From NCBI RefSeq assembly GCF_014207355.1, contig NZ_JACHEF010000005.1:482702-546701 (forward strand): a stretch of 64,000 bases of DNA, given 5' to 3'. The DNA comes from Mesorhizobium sangaii. GTDB lineage: Bacteria > Pseudomonadota > Alphaproteobacteria > Rhizobiales > Rhizobiaceae. Below, piece by piece: positions 51,912 through 60,885 of this stretch. The notes beneath the pieces are model-generated. The model did no database searches. It was not told the DNA's origin and saw only the letters and a list, made by a program, of their open reading frames with translations. Numbering within the stretch: position 1 is the stretch's first letter; every line of letters starts with the position of its first letter. The position numbers and the translations under genes were made by a program.

Positions 51912-53159
51912 ATGAGGAACCTGATTGCCAAACTGGCCCTGGCCGCTGCCGTTCTGGGTGGCGGCATCAGTGCCGCAGCCGCCGAGACGGCCAACATCTG
52001 GGTGCGCGCCGACGGCTCGAATTTCATGCCGAGGATCGTCGATGCCTACAACAAGGCGCACACCAACCAGATCAAGCTGGACATCATCCCCAATGCCGAG
52101 ATCATCCCGAAATATGGTGCCGCGGCCGCCGGCGGCACCGCACCCGACGCGCTGTCGCTCGACCTGATCTACACGCCGTCCTTCGCCGCCGCCGGCCAGC
52201 TTGAGGACATCACCGACTGGGCGAAGTCGCTGCCCTATTTCTCCAGCCTGTCGCCGGCGCATGTGAAGACCGGCACCTACAAAGACCACATCTACGGCCT
52301 GCCGTTCTCGGCCGACGCCTCGGTGCTGATCTGGAACAAGAAGCTGTTCAAGCAGGCCGGCCTCGACCCCGAAAAGGGCCCGACCAACTGGGCCGAGATC
52401 GCCGCCGATGCCGAGAAGGTCAACGCCCTCGGCGGCAACGTCAAAGGCTTCTACTTCTCCGGCAATTGCGGCGGCTGCAACATCTTCACCTTCACGCCGC
52501 TGATCTGGGCGTCGGGCGGTGACATCCTCAGCGAGGATGGCTCGAAGGCGACGCTCGACAGCCCGCAACTGCGCGGCGCCATCGATCTCTACCGCTCGAT
52601 GGTCAAGAAGGACCTGGTGCCGGCAGGCGCGCAGACCGACACCGGCGCCAACTTCTTTGCTGCCTTCGCCGCCGGCAATATCGGCATCTCGCCATCCGGC
52701 GCCTTCGCCATCGGCGCGCTCAACACCCAGTATCCCGATGTCGACTATGGCGTCACCTTCCTGCCGGGCAAGGACAGCGGCTGGTCGTCTTTTGCTGGCG
52801 GCGACAATTTCGTCGTCACCAAGGGCACCACGAAACTCGCCGTGGTGAAGGAGTTCCTCGATTTCGCCTATTCGCTCGAGGGCCAGACCATCCTGGCCAA
52901 GTACGGCAGCCTGCCGGTGCGCGGCGACATCGCCAAGGAAGCGCTGAAGGATCTCGATCCGCGTTACCAGATTGCCGCCGAGGCCATGGCCAAGGGCCGC
53001 ACCCCCTATTCAGTGGTGTTCAACGATTTGATCAACTCCGCCAACGGTCCGTGGACGCAGATGATCAACGAGGTCTTCTTCGGCGACGATGTCGACGGCG
53101 CCATCGCGAATGCCCAGGAGACCATGCAGTCGATCATCGACCAGGCGCCGCAGAAGTAG
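51912..53159 (+). CDS. Carbohydrate ABC transporter, extracellular binding protein
   Basis: The 415-residue protein starts at the ATG at 51912 (GGAGGACG ahead) and has a signal peptide (MRNLIAKLALAAAVLGGGIS, cleaved near AAAAE). The family 1 solute-binding layout is clear: ANIWVRADGSNFMPRIVDAYNKA, IYGLPFSADASVLIWNKKLFKQAGLDPEKGP, and GDNFVVTKGTTKLAVVKEFLDFA. It delivers a sugar or oligosaccharide to the permeases downstream. A palindromic repeat separates it from the first permease. Confidence 0.92.
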   Translation: MRNLIAKLALAAAVLGGGISAAAAETANIWVRADGSNFMPRIVDAYNKAHTNQIKLDIIPNAEIIPKYGAAAAGGTAPDALSLDLIYTPSFAAAGQLEDITDWAKSLPYFSSLSPAHVKTGTYKDHIYGLPFSADASVLIWNKKLFKQAGLDPEKGPTNWAEIAADAEKVNALGGNVKGFYFSGNCGGCNIFTFTPLIWASGGDILSEDGSKATLDSPQLRGAIDLYRSMVKKDLVPAGAQTDTGANFFAAFAAGNIGISPSGAFAIGALNTQYPDVDYGVTFLPGKDSGWSSFAGGDNFVVTKGTTKLAVVKEFLDFAYSLEGQTILAKYGSLPVRGDIAKEALKDLDPRYQIAAEAMAKGRTPYSVVFNDLINSANGPWTQMINEVFFGDDVDGAIANAQETMQSIIDQAPQK

Positions 53160-53218
53160 CGGACGCCTGCCGGCCGCCCGCCTGTCTCCCTGGGCGGGTG
53201 GCCGGCGCGCTCCTCACC

Positions 53219-53316
53219 CTCCCCCTTGTGGGGAGGGTCGCTGCGAAGCAGCGGGGTGGGGGTCAGCGCCAGCCCCCCCACCCGGACCTGCGGTCCGACC
53301 TCCCCACAAGGGGGAG
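53219..53316. repeat. Palindromic intergenic repeat within the sugar operon
   Basis: Perfect 18-base arms CTCCCCCTTGTGGGGAGG (53219-53236) and CCTCCCCACAAGGGGGAG (53299-53316), with inner hairpins (GCTGCGAAGCAGC; GGACCTGCGGTCC). It lies between the binding-protein stop and the first permease start, where such structures can lower expression of downstream genes relative to the binding protein. Confidence 0.75.
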
Positions 53317-53352
53317 GTAGGGCGGCGCGCCGCATGCAACGGAAGAACAGCC

Positions 53353-54282
53353 ATGACCTCCATCACAGCAGCAACCCCTGCCCCACCACGCGCCCGAAAG
53401 CTCACCGGCGCCGGCCGCCGGCAGTGGATCGGCCTGCTCTATGTCGCGCCGGCCGTCGCGCTGGTCGTCGTCTTCTTCCTGATCCCGCTCGGCATGACGG
53501 CGTGGATGTCGCTGCACAACTGGCCCTTGATGGGCGAGCGCAGCTATATCGGCCTCGGCAACTATGTCGCCATCCTGCACGACACCAGGTTCTGGAACGC
53601 GCTGCGCTTCACCGGCTGGTACACACTGGTCGTCACCATCGCGATCTTCGCGGTGGCGTTTCCGCTGGCGCTGTTCGTCGAACGGCCGCGGCCGCTGACC
53701 AATCTCTACCGGACCATGTTCTTCATGCCGGCGGTTGTCGGCTTTGCTTCGGCCAGCCTGCTCTGGTCATGGCTGCTGAACGTCGATTCCGGCCTGTTCA
53801 GCCCGGCCGCCTACGACCTCGGCCTGATCGACAGAAAGTTCAACCTGCTGGCCACTTTCCAGCCTGCCTTCTGGTCGATCATCGCCATGGTCGTCTGGAA
53901 GGTCGCCGGCTTCACCATGATCATCCTGATGGCCGGCCTGCAATCGATCCCGCAGGACCTGCAGGAGGCGGCGGTCATCGACGGCGCCGGGCCGTTCGCC
54001 CGGTTCAGGGCCATCACGCTGCCGCTGATGCGCCGCACGCTGGCGCTGGCGCTGATCCTGTCGGTCGCCGGCTCGATCCTCGCCTTCGACCAGTTCTACA
54101 TCATCCTGCGCGGCGGCCCGCGCAACCAGACGCTGACGGCAGTCTACTGGATCTTCAACCAGTCCTTCGTGTCGTTCAAGCTCGGCTATGGCGCCGCACT
54201 CTCCATGGTGCTGCTGGTGATCCTGGTGGCACTCAGCCTCGTCCAGCTGTGGCTGCTGCGCAAGCCGGAGGGTCTCGACTGA
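53353..54282 (+). CDS. Carbohydrate ABC transporter, permease (MalF/UgpA-like)
   Basis: The 309-residue protein starts at the ATG at 53353; upstream codons in frame come from the palindromic repeat. It has six predicted helices and the MalFG-type EAA loop (IPQDLQEAAVIDGAGPFARFRAITLPLM) that meets the ATPase. It pairs with the permease encoded next (one-base overlap, TGATG). No ATPase gene lies in the operon, so a shared MsmK/UgpC-type ATPase from elsewhere is expected. Confidence 0.92.
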   Translation: MTSITAATPAPPRARKLTGAGRRQWIGLLYVAPAVALVVVFFLIPLGMTAWMSLHNWPLMGERSYIGLGNYVAILHDTRFWNALRFTGWYTLVVTIAIFAVAFPLALFVERPRPLTNLYRTMFFMPAVVGFASASLLWSWLLNVDSGLFSPAAYDLGLIDRKFNLLATFQPAFWSIIAMVVWKVAGFTMIILMAGLQSIPQDLQEAAVIDGAGPFARFRAITLPLMRRTLALALILSVAGSILAFDQFYIILRGGPRNQTLTAVYWIFNQSFVSFKLGYGAALSMVLLVILVALSLVQLWLLRKPEGLD

Positions 54283-55139
54283 TGGCGCAGGCCACCTCCC
54301 GCAACCGCAGGCTCGCCGCCCGCATCGCCGAGCATTCGACCGGCATCATCGCCTCGGTGCTGTTTGCGGCGCCGATCGTGTGGGCGGTGCTGTCGGCCTT
54401 CAAGCCGGCGCAGGAAGCGCGCCTGCCGCCGCTGCCGCCCTGGCCGACGTCTGGCATCTCGCTGGAGAATTATGCCACCCTCAACAGCTTCGGCGACGGG
54501 CTCTGGGTCTCGGCGCAGAACAGCATCTACGTTTCGGCGATGACCGTCGTGCTGTCGGTCGCCGTCAGCGTGCTGGCCGGCTACGGCTTTTCCCGGTTCC
54601 GGTTCCCGTTCAAGGATCTATTCTTCATCCTCATCCTGTCGACGATCATGATCCCGTTCCAGTCGATCCTGACGCCGATCTTCCTGGTGCTGACCAAGCT
54701 TGGCCTGCACAACACGCTGACGGGCCTGGTCGGCGTCTATGTGACGCTGCAACTGCCGTTCTCGATCTTCATGATGCGTAACGCCTTTGACGCGGTGCCG
54801 CGCGAGATCGAGGAAGCCGCCCGCATGGACGGCGCCGGCAACATCACCATGCTTATAAAGGTGATGCTGCCGCTGGTCTGGCCGGGTGTCGTCACCATCG
54901 CGCTGTTTGCCTTTCTCGGCGCCTGGAACGAATTCCTCGCCGCGCTGGTGCTGATGACCGACCAGTCCAAATTCACGCTGCCGGTGATGATGACGGCACT
55001 ACAGTCAGGCCGCTTCGGCGCCATCGACTGGGGTGCGGTGCAGGCGGGCGTCACCGTGATGATGGTGCCGTGCCTCATCCTGTTCCTGGTTCTGCAGCGC
55101 TTCTATATCCGCGGCCTGATGGCCGGGGCTGTCAAGTAA
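54282..55139 (+). CDS. Carbohydrate ABC transporter, permease (MalG/UgpE-like)
   Basis: The 285-residue protein has six helices and the EAA loop VPREIEEAARMDGAGNITMLIKVMLPLVWPGV. It begins at the ATG that overlaps the preceding stop. With the 53353 permease it forms the channel for the 51912 binding protein. 22 bases separate it from the GH127 gene, so the hydrolase is part of the same transcript. Confidence 0.92.
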   Translation: MAQATSRNRRLAARIAEHSTGIIASVLFAAPIVWAVLSAFKPAQEARLPPLPPWPTSGISLENYATLNSFGDGLWVSAQNSIYVSAMTVVLSVAVSVLAGYGFSRFRFPFKDLFFILILSTIMIPFQSILTPIFLVLTKLGLHNTLTGLVGVYVTLQLPFSIFMMRNAFDAVPREIEEAARMDGAGNITMLIKVMLPLVWPGVVTIALFAFLGAWNEFLAALVLMTDQSKFTLPVMMTALQSGRFGAIDWGAVQAGVTVMMVPCLILFLVLQRFYIRGLMAGAVK

Positions 55140-55161
55140 TTCGACCGAACGGAGTAAGTTC

Positions 55162-57132
55162 ATGACCGCATCGCCATCCACCCAAACCGCCCGGGCGGAC
55201 AAGACGGACAAGCCCAAACTCGCCTTCCGCCCGCTGCTGGTGCCGCAGGTCGACGTGCGCGGCTTCTGGGGCGACCGCGCCGACGCCGTCGCCAGTGCCA
55301 CCGCCGGCATCCTCTACGACCGCTGTGTCGAGGCCCGCATGCTGGAGCAGATCGACCCGGACCGGCCCTCGCCGGGCGTCGTCATCCCCTTCCATGTCAG
55401 CGACGGCTTCACCGCCAGCACGGTGACGACGCAGATGTTTTGGGATTCCGACTGGGGCAAGACCATCGAGACTGCGGCCTATTCACTCTACCGCCGCAAG
55501 AACCCCGAACTGGAGAAGAAGATCGATGCCGTCATCGACATGTATGAGAAGCTGCAGCAGCCGGACGGCTACCTCTCGAGCTGGTATCAGCGCATCCAGC
55601 CCGGCCTGCGCTGGACCAATTTGCGCGACTGCCACGAGCTCTATTGCGCCGGCCACCTGATCGAAGGCGCGGTCGCCTACTACCAGGCCACCGGAAAACG
55701 CAAACTGCTCGATGTGATGTGTCGCTTCGCCGACCATATCGCCACGATGCTCGGACCGCGACCCGGCCAGAAGCATGGCTATTGCGGCCACGAGGAGATT
55801 GAGCTGGCGCTGGTCAAGCTCGCGCGGGTGACCGGCGAGCAGAAATACATGGAGCTGGCGAAACACTTCATCGACCAGCGCGGCCAGCAACCGCACTACT
55901 TCGACGAAGAGGCGCGTGCCCGCGGTGCCGATCCGAAGGATTTCCATTTCAAGACCTATGAGTACAACCAGTCGCACATTCCGGTGCGCGAGCAGGACAA
56001 GGTCGTCGGCCATGCGGTCCGGGCCATGTACCTCTATTCGGGCATGGCCGACATCGCCACCGAATATGGTGACGATACGCTGCGGACGGCACTCGACCGG
56101 CTGTGGGACGATCTCAACACCAAGAGCCTCTACATCACCGGCGGGCTCGGCCCTTCGGCGGACAATGAGGGCTTCACCAGCGATTACGACCTGCCCAACG
56201 AGAGCGCCTATGCCGAGACCTGTGCTGCCGTCGGGCTGGTGTTCTGGGCCAGCCGGATGCTCGGCATGGGGCCGAACGCCCGCTACGCCGACATGATGGA
56301 GCGCGCCCTCTACAATGGCTCGATCTCGGGCCTGTCGCTCGACGGCTCGCTGTTCTTCTACGAGAACCCGCTCGAAAGCCGGGGGGCCCACAACCGCTGG
56401 AAATGGCACCGCTGCCCCTGCTGCCCACCCAATATCGGGCGCATGGTCGCCTCGATCGGCAGTTATTTCTACAGCCTGGCCGACGATGCTTTGGCCGTGC
56501 ATCTCTATGGCGACTCGACCGCCCGCTTCGACATATCGGGCATCCCGGTGAGTCTGACGCAGGCGAGCCGCTATCCCTGGGACGGCGCCGTCGAGATCAC
56601 GCTCGAGCCGCAGGCGCCGGTGGAATTCACCCTCCATCTGCGCATCCCGGCCTGGAGCACCGGCGCCGCGTTGACTGTGAACGGCGAGCCCGTCGGCCTG
56701 GCGGATGTCACCAGCGACGGCTACGCCGCGATCCGGCGGACATGGAAAATGGGCGATCGCGTCCTGCTCGATCTCGAAATGCCGATCGAGCGGCTCTATG
56801 CCAACCCCCAGGTGCGGCAGGATGCCGGCCGTGTCGCGCTGTCGCGCGGTCCGCTGATCTACTGCGTCGAGGCGACCGACAATGAAAGCCAGCTGCATCG
56901 CCTGACACTGCCGAGGACGGCGAGCGTCGAGGCGCAGCAGCGGCCGGAGCTTCTCGGCGGCGTGGTGACGCTTTCAGCCACCGCACAAGCCGATGCCGGC
57001 GACGGCTGGCAAAACGGGCTCTACCGGCCCGCGCCGCCGGCCACCACCAAGACGCGCCTGACCGCCATTCCCTATTTCGCCTGGGACAATCGCGAGCCCG
57101 GCGAAATGCTGGTGTGGCTCAGGGACGGGTGA
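55162..57132 (+). CDS. GH127 beta-L-arabinofuranosidase
   Basis: The 656-residue cytoplasmic enzyme matches the DUF1680/GH127 fold. Residues corresponding to the known Bifidobacterium HypBA1 site are present: Glu336 (acid/base, NEGF), Glu352 and Cys354 (AETCAA), and the Cys-Cys pair 420-421 in HRCPCCPPNIGR, which bind Zn and include the Cys nucleophile. The enzyme releases beta-L-arabinofuranose from arabino-oligosaccharides such as those on hydroxyproline-rich plant wall proteins. It has no signal peptide, so the substrate must be imported first by the ABC system encoded upstream. Confidence 0.9.
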   Translation: MTASPSTQTARADKTDKPKLAFRPLLVPQVDVRGFWGDRADAVASATAGILYDRCVEARMLEQIDPDRPSPGVVIPFHVSDGFTASTVTTQMFWDSDWGKTIETAAYSLYRRKNPELEKKIDAVIDMYEKLQQPDGYLSSWYQRIQPGLRWTNLRDCHELYCAGHLIEGAVAYYQATGKRKLLDVMCRFADHIATMLGPRPGQKHGYCGHEEIELALVKLARVTGEQKYMELAKHFIDQRGQQPHYFDEEARARGADPKDFHFKTYEYNQSHIPVREQDKVVGHAVRAMYLYSGMADIATEYGDDTLRTALDRLWDDLNTKSLYITGGLGPSADNEGFTSDYDLPNESAYAETCAAVGLVFWASRMLGMGPNARYADMMERALYNGSISGLSLDGSLFFYENPLESRGAHNRWKWHRCPCCPPNIGRMVASIGSYFYSLADDALAVHLYGDSTARFDISGIPVSLTQASRYPWDGAVEITLEPQAPVEFTLHLRIPAWSTGAALTVNGEPVGLADVTSDGYAAIRRTWKMGDRVLLDLEMPIERLYANPQVRQDAGRVALSRGPLIYCVEATDNESQLHRLTLPRTASVEAQQRPELLGGVVTLSATAQADAGDGWQNGLYRPAPPATTKTRLTAIPYFAWDNREPGEMLVWLRDG

Positions 57133-57167
57133 GACAGCCTGTGGAGTTTCCAACAGGCTCTGAGCGC

Positions 57168-57744
57168 TCAGCCGATCTTGTAGACCAGGCTCAGCCGCCC
57201 GCCCGGCAATTGCTCGACCTTGGTCAGTTCCAGGTCGCGCCGCTGAGCCGTCGTCGAAAACAGCACCTTGCCCTCGCCGGCAATCAGCGGATAGAGGACG
57301 AGGCGCAGTTCATCGACCAGCCCGGCCTCGGTAAGACTGTCGACAATGGTCGACCCGCCCATCAAATAAATGTCCTTGCCGGGCTGGCGCTTCAGTGCCG
57401 CGACATCGTCGTTGGTCCTGAGAAAACGCGTCATCGGCCAGTTGGCTGAATTCAGCGTGTTCGACAGCACATAATGCGGCGTCTTGGCAGCAAAGCGTGC
57501 CCAGGGCAGTTCCTCTCGCGCGGCGGGCTTGCCGGTCATAGGCAGCGGCTCGTCGGGCGCGTTCTGGATCGCGGTCCAGTACTGCTCGTAGCCCGGATAC
57601 ATGCGGCCGCCGAGCACGCAGGCATCGACCTGTTCCATCAGCCCATAGTCCTCCGACCAGGCATGCACCCAGTCCGCGATGCCGGTCGGCCCCTCTGCCT
57701 TGCCGTCGACGGAAATCTTTCATGGCGGCGATCAATTTACGCAT
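57168..57744 (-). pseudogene. Dihydrofolate reductase-like (RibD C-terminal domain) gene with an N-terminal frameshift
   Basis: From the ATG at 57744 the frame gives MRKLIAAMK, then after one extra base the natural continuation ISVDGKAEGPTGIADWVHAW and onward to YKIG at 57168. In the current frame the two parts do not join: the downstream frame meets a TGA just before the junction and its first start is a GTG at 57668. The body (VLGGRMYPGYEQYW, DIYLMGGSTIVDSLTEAGLVDELRLVLYPLIAGEG) is the RibD/DHFR-like reductase fold. A sequencing error or a recent mutation can both explain it. Confidence 0.75.
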
Positions 57745-57943
57745 GGCATTCTCCTTGGCGCACAAAGGCGCGGTTGTGCGGCCCGCGGGCCGGCGGTTCA
57801 AGATTTCGGGAAATGTTCGGAAATGCCGCTGCAGGGCAGCGGTCGTCATGCGGGCGATCGCCCGCTTGTCAGTCAACGGTCATGCAAGTCTCAAAGTGTC
57901 CGGCGCTATGGTCTCCTTTCCACGGGTTTCGCGTCTCTCCTGC

Positions 57944-58477
57944 TCAGGCCGGCAGGCGCCGGTCGTAGTCCAGCCTCAACCTCGTCCAGCCGTCCCAGAA
58001 CGGCTCCGGCTGCTCGCCGCGCAGCCTCGCGGCGAGAATGTCGAGATGCATGTGCCAGCCGGGGGCGATGTTGAGCATCAGCGAGCGGTCACCGAGGCGA
58101 CGATGGACGATGGTGAGCAGCACATCCTTGCCCTGCGGAGCCAGGTCGAAGGTGACGCCGCCGGTGCTGCCCCAGGTGATGACGAGTCGGTGTGGCGGAT
58201 CGATCTCGATGATCTCACCCGGCATGGAGTGTACGGTTGGAAATCCTGGCGGGCGCTCACCGGCCGGATCGGTCAGCTCGTCATTGCGCCAGGTGAGTTC
58301 GAAGGGCGAGCCTGCCTCGCTTCCCATCGGGCCGGCCGCCAGCCACTGGCGGCGCAGGTCTGAGTCGGTGATGTAGCCCCAGATACGCTCGGCGGGGCCG
58401 GGCAGGAGCCGTTCGATCGTCAAGGTTGCCGGTTCGGTCAGCACACCATAGCCATTCTCGGCATGTCGGTCGGTCAT
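57944..58477 (-). CDS. SRPBCC (AHSA1-like) domain protein
   Basis: The 177-residue protein starts at the ATG at 58477, overlapping the ArsR-type gene upstream (ATGA). The fold pattern is clear: LTIERLLPGPAERIWGYITDSDLRRQWLAAGPM, then PGEIIEIDPPHRLVITWGSTGG and a C-terminal helix (GWHMHLDILAARLRGEQ). It belongs to the same ArsR-SRPBCC pairing as 8611-9437 but is distinct. The ligand is unknown. Confidence 0.88.
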   Translation of the reverse strand: MTDRHAENGYGVLTEPATLTIERLLPGPAERIWGYITDSDLRRQWLAAGPMGSEAGSPFELTWRNDELTDPAGERPPGFPTVHSMPGEIIEIDPPHRLVITWGSTGGVTFDLAPQGKDVLLTIVHRRLGDRSLMLNIAPGWHMHLDILAARLRGEQPEPFWDGWTRLRLDYDRRLPA

Positions 58478-58842
58478 GTCTGGTCTCCCTTCTTCTGCGT
58501 CGACGATTTGCGCGCGTCGTCTTCGCGCAGCAATCGTTCCAATATGTCGAGCCGCCCCGTCCAGAAGCGCGAGTAGGCTCCAAGCCACTCATGCACGCTG
58601 GCCAGCGGGCCAGCCTCGAGGTGGCAGATATGCGTGCGGCCGAGCACTTCGCGACGGATCAACCCGGCATTTTCCAGCACCTTGATGTGCTTGGAAGCAG
58701 CCGCCAGCGACATCGCGAACGGTTCGGCCAGTTGGCTCACCGTGCGCCCGCCGCCGGCGAGTTCGCGCAGCATCTGCCGGCGCGTCGCGTCGCCAAGGGC
58801 GTGAAAGACCTGATCCATCTCGTATGTGAGTAATTCAACCAT
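58474..58842 (-). CDS. ArsR/SmtB family transcriptional regulator
   Basis: The 122-residue protein starts at the ATG at 58842. It reads MDQVFHALGDATRRQMLRELAGGGRTVSQLAEPF, with SLAAASKHIKVLENAGLIRREVLG as recognition helix and wing. It lacks clustered Cys residues, so it is not a metalloid sensor. The start codon lies within a perfect palindrome, and a second one sits 40 bases upstream. An internal ATG (MDQ) eight codons later is the alternative start. Confidence 0.88.
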   Translation of the reverse strand: MVELLTYEMDQVFHALGDATRRQMLRELAGGGRTVSQLAEPFAMSLAAASKHIKVLENAGLIRREVLGRTHICHLEAGPLASVHEWLGAYSRFWTGRLDILERLLREDDARKSSTQKKGDQT

Positions 58843-58890
58843 GTGGTTGAATATGCGCCTGCGGCTTTTGATTGTCAACCGTTTGGTTGA
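58833..58890. promoter_or_regulatory. Two operator palindromes of the second ArsR-SRPBCC operon
   Basis: ATTCAACCA-TG-TGGTTGAAT (58833-58852) is perfect and contains the start codon; TCAACC-GTTT-GGTTGA (58875-58890) lies 40 bases away. Both share the arms TCAACC and GGTTGA. Binding of the ArsR protein at both would block transcription start and early reading. Confidence 0.75.
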
Positions 58891-58928
58891 ATATTATTTG
58901 CGGCGCTGAAATGACTGGGGTTTGCGCT

Positions 58929-59660
58929 TCAGCCTGCGTCGGTGCGACCGATCTCTTCGGCCACCAGTTCCTGCAACTGCCACAGATTGCGGTCGCGAAT
59001 GCCGCAGGCGTCGAGGTGGCGGATGGTCTCGAACAGATATTCCGCACCCGAACCCCAGTGGCCGACGGCCCTGGCCAGCGTCGCCGCGATCGCCTGTTTG
59101 TCGAGTTTGCCGGCATAGCGCGGATTGGCGGGGTCGACGACGAAGCCGAGCGCGCGGTTCATGCCGCCTTCTGTCCTGACCTGCAGCCAGCGCGGCACGT
59201 TGACAGCCGGCAGGACGGTCATCTCGCGGCGCAGCAGCGCTTCCAGGTTGGCCGCCACCGGCTCGGCGATCTCGAACACCATGCCCTGGCACTGGCCGCC
59301 GCGGTCGAGCGCCATCATCAGGCCTGGCTGCTCGACCGTGCCCCGGAAGCGCTTGACCGTAAAACAGAACGAACGATGCCAGCCGGTCGCCACCGCCCGC
59401 TCGCCACCCGTCACCTCGCCGGCCGGCTTCCACAGCAGCGAGCCATAGGCGAATAGTCTAACGGGTCCAGGCGGCGCGCCGGCCAGCACCTCATCGCGGA
59501 TGCGCGCATAGTCGGCATCAGTCATATAGACCATGCCCGGCGTCGGCCCGGCATCCTCGACCGCGCGCATGGTGCGGGCAACGAGCGCCTCGGTCAGTGC
59601 CATCGGCGTCTTGCGCGGCTCCGGCCTGCATGGCGATGCAGAGGAAATGGCCTTGTTCAT
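58929..59660 (-). CDS. ChaC-like gamma-glutamylcyclotransferase
   Basis: The 243-residue protein has the cyclotransferase landmark LFAYGSLLWKPAG and, further on, FRGTVEQPGLMM, where the Glu is in the position of the ChaC catalytic acid (RGT-x-E-x-PG). ChaC enzymes split glutathione into 5-oxoproline and Cys-Gly. The N-terminus has 75 extra residues. The gene lies between the ArsR operon and hsp20 without apparent links. Confidence 0.82.
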   Translation of the reverse strand: MNKAISSASPCRPEPRKTPMALTEALVARTMRAVEDAGPTPGMVYMTDADYARIRDEVLAGAPPGPVRLFAYGSLLWKPAGEVTGGERAVATGWHRSFCFTVKRFRGTVEQPGLMMALDRGGQCQGMVFEIAEPVAANLEALLRREMTVLPAVNVPRWLQVRTEGGMNRALGFVVDPANPRYAGKLDKQAIAATLARAVGHWGSGAEYLFETIRHLDACGIRDRNLWQLQELVAEEIGRTDAG

Positions 59661-59780
59661 CCTTGCGCTCCCTGCCTCGCCGCAATGTTGCCGAAGGTTG
59701 GGGGATTCTCAAGGGCGACCGGCGCGAAATCCGCCGCTCGATGCCGGGCGTGCGCGAGACGCCCGCCCGGCCGGTCTGTT

Positions 59781-60302
59781 CTAGTGCTTGGTGCTCTTGC
59801 CGCCAATTGGGATGCGCTTTGCCTTGCTCTGCGCCTTCTCTGACTTCGGTAAGGTGACGGACAGCACACCGTTGCGGAAATCGGCCGCGACCTTATCTTC
59901 TACGACTTCGAAACCGAGCGGGATGCGACGTTCGAAGCGACCGTAGAACCGCTCGGAGAACTGACGTTCCCTGTCCTCGGCTTCGGCGTGTTTTTCGCCG
60001 CGCAACGTCAGGACACCATCATCGAGCAACACCTCGATGTCCTTCTCTTCCATGCCCGGTATCTCGGCCGTCACGCGGATCTCCTTGTCCGTTTCGGAGA
60101 TCTCCACGCTGGGCCAGCCCGTGCCGGCCGAAGAGAACCTGCCCAGGGACGGAAGTCGCGAGTCGAAGCCGCGGAACATGTCGTCGACCAGGCGGCTCAT
60201 CTCGCGATGCAGGCCCATGAACGGGTCCCGGTCGCCTTCGCGAAAGAGGGGCGGAGCCTGGTTTGTGTCGCGGCTCCATGGAATGAGATCACGAATGGTC
60301 AT
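59781..60302 (-). CDS. Small heat shock protein, Hsp20 family
   Basis: From the ATG at 60302, preceded by AAAGGAGC, the product has 173 residues. The alpha-crystallin domain runs from about residue 64 (WPSVEISETDKEIRVTAEIPGMEEKDIEVLLDDGVLTLRGEK) to LPKSEKAQSK, with a C-terminal IPI-type motif (RIPIGG) used for oligomer assembly. It binds unfolding proteins without ATP. No clear RNA thermometer was seen before it. Confidence 0.92.
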   Translation of the reverse strand: MTIRDLIPWSRDTNQAPPLFREGDRDPFMGLHREMSRLVDDMFRGFDSRLPSLGRFSSAGTGWPSVEISETDKEIRVTAEIPGMEEKDIEVLLDDGVLTLRGEKHAEAEDRERQFSERFYGRFERRIPLGFEVVEDKVAADFRNGVLSVTLPKSEKAQSKAKRIPIGGKSTKH

Positions 60303-60681
60303 TGCACTTGCTCCTTTCTTGATCCTGTTTCTGGCTCGTTTTATTGCTCTGGCTGCCATGCTCCGGGGACAATGCGCTGTCTGACGCCGGCATCGCTGAC
60401 GGCCCCATTTGTGCTTTCTGTTTTCGCTTCTGCTCCTGGTCCGATCCGCTCCACCTTAGAGAACGCCCTCGCCCGGTCGCGGTCTCGCGCAGCGTCAACG
60501 CCTCCGGCACATGATGCCCGAGTTCGATGGTTGCAAGGCCATCGACCAGTGCGGCGCCCATCAACCGGCGCCGCGTCTGAACCGGCCCTATCCGGCGCCG
60601 GCACGGTCGATCTGGGGTTGGCGGCTGCGACGTCAAGACCTGGTAATGCAATGTGATCGTTGGCAGGCGCGCCCAACGCCT
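60303..60681. other. Gene-free stretch upstream of hsp20
   Basis: Contains the hsp20 leader and promoter (reading leftward) in its first part. The remainder is GC-rich and shows only short accidental frames. No hairpin of the ROSE type pairing with the AAAGGAG ribosome site was recognised. Confidence 0.4.
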
Positions 60682-60831
60682 CGTGTCGGCGTCTTCTTCA
60701 TTGGCGACGCCATCGGCTCGATGGCGGCCGGCATCGCCTGGACCTGGGGCGGATGGCAGGCGGTATGCACGGCCGGCGCTGCCTTCGGCCTCGTTGCCCT
60801 TCTGGTCGACTGGATCGGCGGATCCGAGTGA
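60682..60831 (+). pseudogene. MFS transporter C-terminal fragment
   Basis: Codons read RVGVFFIGDAIGSMAAGIAW, then TWGGWQAVCTAGAAFGLVALLVDWIGGSE and a stop. This resembles the last two helices of MFS sugar/drug exporters (GxxxGxxxAGxAWxxGGW). The earlier ten helices are not found upstream in any frame. It is a left-over of a deleted gene. Confidence 0.5.
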
Positions 60832-60885
60832 GCGCCTGGGAACAATGTTGCCGGCAAAGTGTTCTAGTCCTTGCCGGAGGATGTC

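Noticed and set aside
55483..56898. 471-codon minus-strand frame opposite the GH127 gene
   Set aside because: Antisense mirror of a high-GC gene; the GH127 frame keeps all catalytic residues and the reverse frame shows no known fold.
60303..60400. ROSE-type RNA thermometer ahead of hsp20
   Set aside because: The leader has AAAGGAG but no upstream stretch able to pair with it in the ROSE pattern was found by eye.
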